The translations under genes and the position numbers were made by a program. The notes under the pieces are model-generated. The model did not search any database, was not told where the DNA came from, and worked only from the letters and a program-made list of their open reading frames with translations. DNA of 64,000 bases from Streptomyces seoulensis. GTDB lineage: Bacteria; Actinomycetota; Actinomycetes; Streptomycetales; Streptomycetaceae. Below, in pieces: positions 1-10,200 of the stretch. Location of the stretch: the NCBI GenBank assembly GCA_013364255.1, contig CP054936.1:372001-436000 (forward strand), in the 5' to 3' direction. Numbering within the stretch: the first letter of the stretch is position 1; each line of letters begins with the position of its first letter.

Positions 1-3000
1 TCGAAGCGCAGGCGCTGCTGGCCACCTACGGCCAGGACCGCGAGCAACCCCTCTGGCTCGGCTCGGTGAAGTCCAACATCGGTCACACCCAGGCCGCCGC
101 GGGTGTGGCGGGTGTGATCAAGATGATCCTCGCCATGCGGCACGGCATCCTCCCCCGCACCCTCCACGCCGACGAACCCACCCCCCACGTCGACTGGACG
201 TCGGGCGCCGTCTCCCTCCTCACCGAGCAACAGCCCTGGCCCGACCACGACCGGCCCCGCCGCGCCGCCGTCTCCTCCTTCGGCATCAGCGGCACCAACG
301 CCCACGTCATCCTCGAACAACCCCCCGTCGCCGACGCCCCCGTGGCGAACGCGCCGAGCCCCGGCGCCGTCCCCTGGCTGCTCTCCGGCCGGGACGAGCG
401 GGCGGTGCGGGCACAGGCGGAACGGCTGGCCGAGCACGTCGACGCCGACGCCTCGGCACTGGACGTGGCGTACTCACTCGCCACCACACGCAGCGCGCTC
501 GAACACCGTGCGGTCATCGTGGCCGCCGACCCGGCCGACCACACCCAGGCGCTCCGCGCGCTCGCGCAGGGAGTGGCGCATCCCGCGGTGGTCACCGGAC
601 GCGCGTCCGGCGAGGGCACTCTCACCATGGTCTTCTCCGGCCAGGGCAACCAACGCCCCGGCATGGGACGCGAACTCTACGACACCTACCCCGCCTACGC
701 CGACGCCTTCGACGCCGCCTGCGCCGCACTCGACCCCCACCTCGACCACCCCCTCCACGACATCATCCACGGCACCCACACCCACCTCCTCAACCAAACC
801 CAATACACCCAACCCGCCATCTTCGCCCTCCAAACCGCCCTCTACCGCCTCTACGAACACTGGGGCATCACCCCCCACACCGTCACCGGCCACTCCATCG
901 GCGAAATCACCGCCGCCCACATCACCGGCATCCTCACCCTCCAAGAAGCCGCCACCCTCATCACCCACCGCGCCCACCTCATGCAACAACTCCCCCCAGG
1001 CGGCGCCATGGTCGCCATCAACATCACCGAACAAGAAATACAACCCCACCTCACCGGCCACGAACACACCACCGCCATCGCCGCCATCAACAGCCCCACC
1101 TCCCTCGTCCTCTCCGGACCCCACACCACCCTCACCACCATCATTGACAACCTCCCCCACCACCGCACCACCTGGCTCAACGTCTCCCACGCCTTCCACT
1201 CCCCCCTCATGCAACCCACCCTCCACCAACTCCACCACACCACCCGACAACTCAACCCCCCCCCCCCCACCAACCCCCTCATCTCCACCCTCACCGGCCA
1301 ACCCATCAACCACACCGACCCCCACCACTGGACCCACCACGCCCTCCACACCGTCCGCCTCACCGACGCCCTCCACCACATCAACACCCACAACCCCACC
1401 ACCACCTACCTCGAAATAGGACCCGACGCCACCCTCACCCCCCACCTCCCCCCCAACGCCATCCCCACCCTCCGCAAAAACCAACCCGAAACCCACACCC
1501 TCACCACCGCCATCGCCCACCTCACCACCCACGGCACCACCCCCAACTGGCACACCTACTACCACCACCCCCACCACACACCCCACCACACCCCCCTCCC
1601 CACCTACCCCTTCCAACACCAACGCTACTGGCCGAACGCCTCTCCCCTGCACCAGCGGGGAACCCGCTCCGAACACCCCCTGCTCTCCGCGAGCGTCGAC
1701 CTGGCGCACAGCAGCGGGACGCTGCTCACCGGCCGGATCTCCGTGGCCGCGCAGCCGTGGCTGGCCGATCACGTCGTCGCGGGTGCGATCGTCTTCCCCG
1801 GGACGGCGTTCGTGGAACTCGTTCTGCACGCGGCACAGCGGTCGGGGCACCACGGTTTGGCGGAACTCACGCTGGAGAGCCCGCTGCTGATGACCGAAGA
1901 GGGCTCCGTGGACCTCCAGGTCGCGGTGGGCGAGCCGGACGCCGACGGCAAGCGTGCGGTGACCGTCCACTCCAGGCCCGACGTGGACAGCGCCTGGCAG
2001 TCGCACGCCGTCGGCACCATCGGTGGCGAGCCGCCGGCCGAACCGTCGTGGTCACTGTCCGCCTGGCCCTCGCCGGGCGCGACCGAGCTGCCGATATCGG
2101 ACGTGTACGCCGGGTTCGCGGCCGCCGGCCTCGACTACGGACCCTTCTTCCAAGGGCTGCGCAGGGCCTGGCGGGCCGGCGAGGACGTGGCGGTGGAGGT
2201 GGAACTGCCGGCCGGTGAGGATCAGGACACCGGCTTCGCGATGCACCCGGCGCTGTTGGACTCGGTCCTCCAGGGCGTCGGTGTCGACCGGATGCTCGGT
2301 GCGGACGGTCATGCGCGGCTGCCGTTCGCCTGGGCGGGCGTGACCGTGCACGCCCGCGGTGCGACCCGTCTGCGGGCCGTGCTGTCTCCGTCGGGCGATG
2401 ACGCGATCGCCCTGCGCGTCGCCGACGACACGGGCCGGCCGATCCTGGAGGTCGAACGGCTGACGATGCGACGGCTCACCGGCGCGCAGTTCGCCGGCGG
2501 TCGGCGGTCGCTGTTCGCGCAGGCGTGGCAACCGCGCGAACTGCCGGGCAGGGCGACAGAGTTCACCATGCTCGGCGCGGAGAACGAGTCGTCGGACGCC
2601 ACCCACTCCCTCCTGCTCGTGAACCACGGGCAGGACCTCGATCCCGAGGCGGCGATGGCGGCGGCTGCGGACGTGCTGGACACCCTGCGGTCCCGCGCTC
2701 AGGAACGCGTCCTGGTGGTCGTCACCTCCCACGCGGTCGCGGTGGACGGCGACCCCGCACCGGCGGGCGCGGCCGTGTGGGGGCTGGTGCGTGCCGCGCA
2801 GGTGGAAGCGCCGGGCCGGATCGTGCTGGTGGACCTCGACGGCGAGGAGCGGTCGTGGCGAGCCCTTCCGTACGCCTTGTCCAGTGGGGAGCCCGAACTC
2901 GCCCTGCGGGAAGGGGAGCTGCGGGTGCCCAGACTCGTCCCCGCGCCGGCCGGGTCGGCCGCGGCCCCGGACTGGAAGGCGAGCACCGTTCTGATCACCG

Positions 3001-4247
3001 GGGCGGCCGGTACGTTGGGCGGTGTCGTCGCCGGCCACTTGGTCCAGGCCCACGGTGCGGCCGATCTGGTGCTGCTGAGCCGCCACGGTGACGCGCCGGA
3101 GCCGGAGGGCGCCGATGTCACCCAGCTGGCCTGCGATCTCACCGACCGCGAGCAGATCGCCGCCGCGCTCGCCGCGGTGCCCGCCGATCGTCCGCTCGTC
3201 ATCGTCCACTGCGCCGGCGTCATCGACGACGCCGTCCTGGCGCATCAGAGTCCCGGGCATCTACGGCGGGTCTTCGGACCGAAGGCGACCGCCGCCTGGC
3301 ACCTGCACGAACTCACCCGGGACCGCGACGTCAGCGCGTTCCTCCTCTTCTCCTCCGCGGCGGCCACCCTCGGCTCCCCCGGCCAGGCCAACTACGCCGC
3401 CGCCAACGCCTACCTCGACGCCCTCGCCCACCACCGCACCAGCGCCGGACTCCCCGCCACCAGCCTCGCCTGGGGACCCTGGGCAGCCGGCATGGCGGCC
3501 GGCATCGGTGAGGTGAACCGCAGACGGCTGGCCGGGACGGGCCTCACCCCGATCGACGAGGCCCTGGGCCGCGCTCTGTTCGACGAGGCGGCCGCGATCG
3601 GCGGCCCGATCCTGTTCCCGCTCGCGGTGGACCGGGCGGCACTTCGCCGGCGCTCCGCCGACGCCGGGCTGCCGCCCGTACTGCGCGACCTCGTGCCGGC
3701 GCCGGTCCGGACGGCGACGTCGAGCGTTCCGGAACGGGTCCTGACCGACGAGCTGAGCGACCTGCCGCCCGACGAGCAGCGGGCCAGGATCGCGGAGTTG
3801 GTGCTCAGCCGCACCGCGGTCGTCGCGGGGCACGATTCGGGCGAGGCGATCTCGCCGGACCGGCTGTTCACCGAGTACGGGTTCGACTCCTTGATGGCCG
3901 TGGAACTGCGTGGTGCGCTCGACGTGGCCACCGGTCTGCGGCTGCCGGCGACGCTGGTCTTCGACCACCCGACGCCCGCGGCGGTGTGCGCGTACCTGCT
4001 GTCGCTCCTCGCTCCCGGACGCTCCTCCGGACCGGAGGCGATCTTCGCCGAGATCGACCGGCTGGAGCAGCGGCTCGGGCAGGTCGGTCAGCGGCATGCG
4101 GCGCAGGTGCGCGGCCGGCTCCGGTCTCTGCTCAACACCTGGGAGAGCGCCGGCAAGGACGACGCGGAAGACGGCGCCGCCGAGCTGACGGCGGCGGACC
4201 TGGACGACATGTTCGACATCATCGACGACGAGCTGGGCTTGTCCTGA
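1..4247 (+). CDS. Type I modular polyketide synthase, 5'-truncated: (KS)-AT-DH-KR-ACP plus C-terminal docking region
   Basis: The reading frame is open from base 3 at the left edge, so the gene starts upstream of the window. In order it shows the end of a ketosynthase ([11 protein letters not shown] near 73), an acyltransferase with GHSIG (Ser codon 894-896) and the HAFH motif (1188-1199) typical of malonyl-CoA loading, and a dehydratase with HVVAGAIVFPG (His codon 1770-1772) and HPALLDSVLQ. A ketoreductase follows with a Rossmann TGAAGTLGG and the Ser/Tyr/Asn set in FSSAAATLG...NYAAANAYL, carrying the IDD variant of the B-type LDD motif. The ACP has GFDSL (Ser codon 3888-3890). There is no enoylreductase between DH and KR. 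The last ~75 residues are acidic and helical, as in class 1 PKS docking domains, and should pair with the N-terminal coiled coil of the next PKS 15 bp downstream. Predicted chemistry is one malonyl extension reduced to an alkene. Parts of KS, AT and KR are near-identical to the downstream PKS. Confidence 0.95.
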   Translation, partial: EAQALLATYGQDREQPLWLGSVKSNIGHTQAAAGVAGVIKMILAMRHGILPRTLHADEPTPHVDWTSGAVSLLTEQQPWPDHDRPRRAAVSSFGISGTNAHVILEQPPVADAPVANAPSPGAVPWLLSGRDERAVRAQAERLAEHVDADASALDVAYSLATTRSALEHRAVIVAADPADHTQALRALAQGVAHPAVVTGRASGEGTLTMVFSGQGNQRPGMGRELYDTYPAYADAFDAACAALDPHLDHPLHDIIHGTHTHLLNQTQYTQPAIFALQTALYRLYEHWGITPHTVTGHSIGEITAAHITGILTLQEAATLITHRAHLMQQLPPGGAMVAINITEQEIQPHLTGHEHTTAIAAINSPTSLVLSGPHTTLTTIIDNLPHHRTTWLNVSHAFHSPLMQPTLHQLHHTTRQLNPPPPTNPLISTLTGQPINHTDPHHWTHHALHTVRLTDALHHINTHNPTTTYLEIGPDATLTPHLPPNAIPTLRKNQPETHTLTTAIAHLTTHGTTPNWHTYYHHPHHTPHHTPLPTYPFQHQRYWPNASPLHQRGTRSEHPLLSASVDLAHSSGTLLTGRISVAAQPWLADHVVAGAIVFPGTAFVELVLHAAQRSGHHGLAELTLESPLLMTEEGSVDLQVAVGEPDADGKRAVTVHSRPDVDSAWQSHAVGTIGGEPPAEPSWSLSAWPSPGATELPISDVYAGFAAAGLDYGPFFQGLRRAWRAGEDVAVEVELPAGEDQDTGFAMHPALLDSVLQGVGVDRMLGADGHARLPFAWAGVTVHARGATRLRAVLSPSGDDAIALRVADDTGRPILEVERLTMRRLTGAQFAGGRRSLFAQAWQPRELPGRATEFTMLGAENESSDATHSLLLVNHGQDLDPEAAMAAAADVLDTLRSRAQERVLVVVTSHAVAVDGDPAPAGAAVWGLVRAAQVEAPGRIVLVDLDGEERSWRALPYALSSGEPELALREGELRVPRLVPAPAGSAAAPDWKASTVLITGAAGTLGGVVAGHLVQAHGAADLVLLSRHGDAPEPEGADVTQLACDLTDREQIAAALAAVPADRPLVIVHCAGVIDDAVLAHQSPGHLRRVFGPKATAAWHLHELTRDRDVSAFLLFSSAAATLGSPGQANYAAANAYLDALAHHRTSAGLPATSLAWGPWAAGMAAGIGEVNRRRLAGTGLTPIDEALGRALFDEAAAIGGPILFPLAVDRAALRRRSADAGLPPVLRDLVPAPVRTATSSVPERVLTDELSDLPPDEQRARIAELVLSRTAVVAGHDSGEAISPDRLFTEYGFDSLMAVELRGALDVATGLRLPATLVFDHPTPAAVCAYLLSLLAPGRSSGPEAIFAEIDRLEQRLGQVGQRHAAQVRGRLRSLLNTWESAGKDDAEDGAAELTAADLDDMFDIIDDELGLS
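575..1631 (+). repeat. AT-domain long repeat, copy 1 (1057 bp)
   Basis: This is near-identical at the DNA level to 5888-6944, and from 621 onward to 10902-11912. The lengths are the same with no indels. Codons inside are almost all C-ending with CAA and GAA preferred, so the plus strand is very poor in G compared with the flanking DH and KR DNA. It contains a run of 13 C at 1256-1268. The stretch 484-571 just upstream also matches 10754-10840, so copies 1 and 3 share extra DNA that copy 2 lacks. Confidence 0.92.
3279..3501 (+). repeat. KR-domain repeat, copy 1 (223 bp)
   Basis: This is nearly identical to 8586-8808; I noticed one mismatch, near the left end. It covers the KR catalytic segment with the active Ser, Tyr and Asn. 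Outside these limits the two KR domains differ clearly, so the shared block has sharp edges. Confidence 0.9.
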
Positions 4248-4262
4248 TGGGATGGGTGTGAC

Positions 4263-7200
4263 GTGGACGAAGGCAAGACACTCCAATACCTCAAGCGGCT
4301 CACCACCGAGCTGCGGGACACCCGCCAGCGACTGCGTGACGTGGAGGAGAGCAGTCGCGAGCCCCTTGCGGTGGTGGGCATGGCCTGCCGGTATCCGGGC
4401 GGTGTACGGACACCGGAGCAGCTGTGGCAGCTGGTCGTCTCCGAGCGGGACGCCATCGGCGGCTTTCCCACCGACCGCGCCTGGGACATCGAGGCGATGC
4501 GGTCGGCGCGCCCGGGTGACGCCGGCAGCAGCAGCACGCTGCAGGGCGGCTTCCTGTACGACGCGGCGGAATTCGACGCGGAGTTCTTCGGCATCTCGCC
4601 GCGCGAGGCCGTGTCGATGGACCCGCAGCAGCGGTTGCTGCTGGAGACCGCGTGGGAGGCGGTCGAGGGCGCCCAGATCGATCCCGGCTCGCTGCGGGGC
4701 AGCCCCACCGGCGTCTTCGCCGGCATCATGTACCACGACTACGCCTCTCGGCTGGCGCGGATCCCGGATGTCGCGGAGGGGTACCTCGGCACCGGCAACT
4801 CCGGCAGCATCCTGTCCGGCCGTATCGCCTACACGCTCGGTCTGGAGGGACCGGCCGTCACGATCGACACCGCCTGTTCCTCGTCACTGGTGGCGCTGCA
4901 CCTCGCCGCGCAGGCGCTGCGGCGGGGCGAGTGCTCGCTGGCGCTGGTCGGAGGCGTGACCGTGATGGCCAGCCCTGCGCCGTTCATCGACTTCAGCAAG
5001 CAGCAGGGGCTTTCGTCGGACGGCCGGTGCAAGGCCTTCGCCGACTCCGCCGACGGCACCGGCTGGGCGGAGGGCGCCGGCCTGCTGCTCGTGGAACGGC
5101 TGTCGGACGCCCGGCGCAACGGTCACCCGGTGCTGGCGGTGGTGCGCGGTTCCGCAGTGAACCAGGACGGCCGTTCGAACGGCCTCACCGCGCCCCACGG
5201 TCCGTCGCAGCAGCGTGTCGTACGCGACGCCCTGATCGACGCGGGGCTGCGGCCCGACCAGATCGATGCGGTGGAGGCGCACGGCACCGGGACCCGGCTG
5301 GGCGACCCCATCGAGGCGCAGGCGTTGCTGGCCGCCTACGGCCAGGACCGCGAACAGCCATTGTGGCTGGGCTCGGTGAAATCGAACATCGGTCACACCC
5401 AGGCCGCCGCGGGTGTGGCGGGTGTGATCAAGACGGTGATGGCGATGCGGCACGGTGTGCTGCCCCGTACCCTGCACGTCGACGTTCCGACCACGGAAGT
5501 CGACTGGAGCTCCGGCGCCGTTTCCCTGCTCACCGAGTCGGTCGCCTGGCCGCGGCGGGACGGGACACGCAGGGCGGGTGTGTCGTCGTTCGGCTTCAGC
5601 GGGACGAACGCGCACGTCATCCTGGAGCAGCCGGCCACGGCCGATGAGCCGGCCGAGAACGCGGGTTCTGCCCTGCCCGTGATCCCTTGGGTCCTCTCCG
5701 CGCGCGACGAGCACGCGCTGCGTGATCTGGCGACCGGACTCGGGAAGACCGTCGCGGACGGCGCCTCGGCGCTCGACATCGGTTACACGCTCGCCACCGC
5801 CCGTACGCCCTTCGAGCATCGAGCCGTGGTGCTGGCGCGCGATTCCGAGGAGGGGGGCCAGGCGCTCGCGGCGCTCGCCCGTGGTGAGGCGCATCCCGCG
5901 GTGGTCACCGGACGCGCGTCCGGCGAGGGCACTCTCACCATGGTCTTCTCCGGCCAGGGCAACCAACGCCCCGGCATGGGACGCGAACTCTACGACACCT
6001 ACCCCGCCTACGCCGACGCCTTCGACACCGCCTGCACCGCACTCGACCCCCACCTCGACCACCCCCTCCACGACATCATCCACGGCACCCACACCCACCT
6101 CCTCAACCAAACCCAATACACCCAACCCGCCATCTTCGCCCTCCAAACCGCCCTCTACCGCCTCTACGAACACTGGGGCATCACCCCCCACACCGTCACC
6201 GGCCACTCCATCGGCGAAATCACCGCCGCCCACATCACCGGCATCCTCACCCTCCAAGAAGCCGCCACCCTCATCACCCACCGCGCCCACCTCATGCAAC
6301 AACTCCCCCCAGGCGGCGCCATGGTCGCCATCAACATCACCGAACAAGAAATACAACCCCACCTCACCGGCCACGAACACACCACCGCCATCGCCGCCAT
6401 CAACAGCCCCACCTCCCTCGTCCTCTCCGGACCCCACACCACCCTCACCACCATCATTGACAACCTCCCCCACCACCGCACCACCTGGCTCAACGTCTCC
6501 CACGCCTTCCACTCCCCCCTCATGCAACCCACCCTCCACCAACTCCACCACACCCCCCAACAACTCAACCCCCAACCCCCCACCATCCCCCTCATCTCCA
6601 CCCTCACCGGCCAACCCATCAACCACACCGACCCCCACCACTGGACCCACCACGCCCTCCACACCGTCCGCCTCACCGACGCCCTCCACCACATCAACAC
6701 CCACAACCCCACCACCACCTACCTCGAAATAGGACCCGACGCCACCCTCACCCCCCACCTCCCCCCCAACGCCATCCCCACCCTCCGCAAAAACCAACCC
6801 GAAACCCACACCCTCACCACCGCCATCGCCCACCTCACCACCCACGGCACCACCCCCAACTGGCACACCTACTACCACCACCCCCACCACACACCCCACC
6901 ACACCCCCCTCCCCACCTACCCCTTCCAACACCAACGCTATTGGATGGAGTCCGCCGTCCCCGCCGGCCCCCTGAAGCATCCGTTCCTCGACACCGCGGT
7001 CGGACTGGCGGACGGCGACCGTTTCCTCCTCGCCGGCACTCTGCGGCTGACGGAGCAGCGCTGGCTCGCCGACCACGTCGTGCACGGCGAGGTCCTGCTG
7101 CCCGGCACCGCGTTCGTGGAACTGGCGATGCAGGCCGCGCACCACGTCGGACAGGACCTGCTCGCGGAACTCACCCTCCACGCGCCTCTTGTCCTCACCG

Positions 7201-10200
7201 AGGACTCCGGTGTGCGCCTGCAGGTCCTGGTGGACGAGGAGGACGGCGCCGGGCGTGCGGTGAGCGTCTTCAGCCGCGCCGCTGACGGCGCGCGGGACGA
7301 GCCGTGGACCAAGCACGCCGAGGGCAGACTCGTCGCCGGGCGGCCCGTGTCCCCGGACGGCGACCTGTTGGTCTGGCCGCCCGGCAAGGCGACGGAGCTG
7401 GATGCCGGCGCCGTTTACGCCGAAACGCCCGAGCAGCGCTACGGTCCCGCGTTCCAGGGGCTGCACCGTGTCTGGCTCCAGGACGACACCCTGTTCGCCG
7501 AGGTGGTCCTCGGGGAGGAGCAGGCCGCCGACGCCGATGGTTTCGCCCTCCACCCGGCGCTTCTGGACGCCGCGCTGCACCCGCTGGGCCTCGCTCCCTT
7601 CGGCCACTCCCAGGACGCGCCGCTCGTTCCGTTCTCCTGGCACGACGTGTCGGTACCCACGGCCAGTGCGCGACGGCTACGGGTACGGATCACTCCCGTC
7701 GCCGCCGACGCGGTGTCCTTGCTGATCGCCGACGCGTCGGGGACCGCCTTGCTGGAGGTGGGCCGGCTCGCCCTGCGTCCGCTGCGGCGCGGTGCCGGGA
7801 AGGCGTCTCGCTCCCTGTTCCGCACGTCGTGGGTGCGGTCGGCGCCACCGACTCCCGCCACGGAGCCGGAGATCGTCTGTCTTCCCGCCTCGGTGGGGGA
7901 CGATCCCGTCGACTCCGCCGCACAGACGCTCGCGGCCTTGCAGCGCTGGGTGGGCGCGGAGCAGGCCCCGGATGCCCGGATGGTCGTGCTCACCACCGGC
8001 TCCCTCCTTCTGGACACCGATGCTCCGGCCGAGACGTCCACGTCTTTGGCCAACGCGGCGCTGTGCGGCCTGACCCGGTCGGCCCAGTCCGAGCATCCGG
8101 ATCGTTTCGTGCTCGTCGACGTCGATGATCCGGAGTCGGACTGGCGGTCCGCGGTGGCGGCCGCCGTGGCCGCGGGTGAGACGCAGATCGCGGTCCGGCG
8201 CGGTGAGGCGTACGTCCCACGACTGGTGCGTGCCGTACCGGGCGACGTCACAGGGCCCGACTGGTCGTCGGCGACCGTGCTGATCACCGGGGCCACCGGC
8301 GCCCTCGCCGGTCTCGTCGCCCGGCATCTGGTGGCCGAGCACGGCGCGCTCGACCTGCTCCTGGCGGCCCGGCGTCCCCTCCCGGCGGGACTACGGGACG
8401 AACTGACCGCGGCCGGGGCCCGCGTCAAGTCCGTCGTCTGCGACCTCACCGACCGGGCGGCCCTGGCCGCCCTGGTGGACGAGGCGCCCGCCGACCGGCC
8501 GCTCGCGGTGGTTCACTGCGCGGGCGCCGTCGACGACGCGGTCCTCGTCAATCAGACGCGCGCCCACCTGGAGAGCGTCTTCGGGCCGAAGGCGACCGCG
8601 GCCTGGCACCTGCACGAACTCACCCGGGACCGCGACGTCAGCGCGTTCCTCCTCTTCTCCTCCGCGGCGGCCACCCTCGGCTCCCCCGGCCAGGCCAACT
8701 ACGCCGCCGCCAACGCCTACCTCGACGCCCTCGCCCACCACCGCACCAGCGCCGGACTCCCCGCCACCAGCCTCGCCTGGGGACCCTGGGCAGCCGGCAT
8801 GGCGGCCGACGTGTCCTCCAGAACGGGTGTCCGGCCGCTGCGTGAAGCCGACGGGCTGGAACTGTTCGACGCGGCCCTGACCACCGCGGGCCCCGTCATC
8901 GTCCCGATACTCCTCGACGCCCGCGCGGTGGCGGGCGACCACGCACCGGTTCCTCCGCTGCTGCGGGCACTCGTGCCGACGGCACCGCACCGCGCGACCG
9001 ACCAGGCCGCGGGCGGTTTCGCCGAGCGGCTGCGGGGCAAGGCTCCAGCGGATCGCGACGCCGCACTGCTCGCGTTCGTCCGTACGCAGGTCGCGGCGGT
9101 GCTCGGACATCCCGATCCGCAGGTCATCGACTCGGGCCGCGCTTTCAGCGAACTCGGGTTCGACTCACTCACCTCGGTCGAGCTGCGCAACCGGCTGAAC
9201 TCTCTGACCGGGCTCCACCTTTCCACGTCCTTGGTCTTCGATCACCCGAACACGTCGTCGGTGGTGGATCACCTGCGAGACACGCTGTTCGGCTCGACTC
9301 CGGTGGACGAAGCGCCGGTGGTCACCTCCACGTCCCCGGACGACCCGGTGGTCGTCGTCGGGATCGGGTGCCGCTATCCCGGCGGGGTCGGCAGCGCGGA
9401 AGACCTGTGGCGGCTCGTCGAGTCAGGTGCGGACGCGGTGTCCGGTTTCCCCACCGACCGCGGCTGGGACCTGCCCGGACTCGCCGACCCCACCCTTCCC
9501 GGCGGATCCATCACCCGGGAAGGCGGATTCCTCCACGACGCCGCCGAATTCGACGCCGCCCTCTTCGGCATCTCCCCCCGCGAAGCACTCGCCATGGACC
9601 CCCAACAACGACTCCTGCTGGAAACCGCCTGGGAAACCCTCGAAAACGCCGGCATCGACCCCACCTCCCTCCACGGCACCCCCACCGGCGTCTTCACCGG
9701 AGTCATGTACAACGACTACGCCGCCCGCTTCACCACCGCACCCCAAGAAGTCGCCGGCCACCTCGGCAACGGCAGCGCCCCCAGCATCGCCTCCGGCCGC
9801 ATCTCCTACACCTTCGGCCTCGAAGGCCCCGCCGTCACCATCGACACCGCCTGCTCCTCCTCCCTCGTCGCCCTCCACCTCGCCGCCAACGCCCTGCGCA
9901 ACAACGAATGCACCCTCGCCCTCGCCGGCGGCGTCACCATCATGTCCACCCCCGGCACCTTCACCGAATTCACCCACCAAGGAGGACTCTCCCCCGACGG
10001 CCGCTGCAAAGCCTTCTCCGCCGACGCCGACGGCACCGGCTGGGGCGAAGGCGTCGGCCTCCTCCTCCTCGAACGCCTCTCCGACGCCCAACGCCACCAC
10101 CACCCCGTCCTCGCCGTCCTCCGAGGCTCCGCCGTCAACCAGGACGGCGCCTCCAACGGCCTCACCGCACCCAACGGCCCCTCCCAACAACGCGTCATCC

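Noticed and set aside
474..2006. Very long minus-strand open frames rich in Gly and Val opposite the AT domains (also around 4884-7643 and 10224-12464).
   Set aside because: They mirror the C-ending codons of the PKS on the other strand, have no ribosome sites or recognisable domains, and recur only because the AT blocks are repeated.
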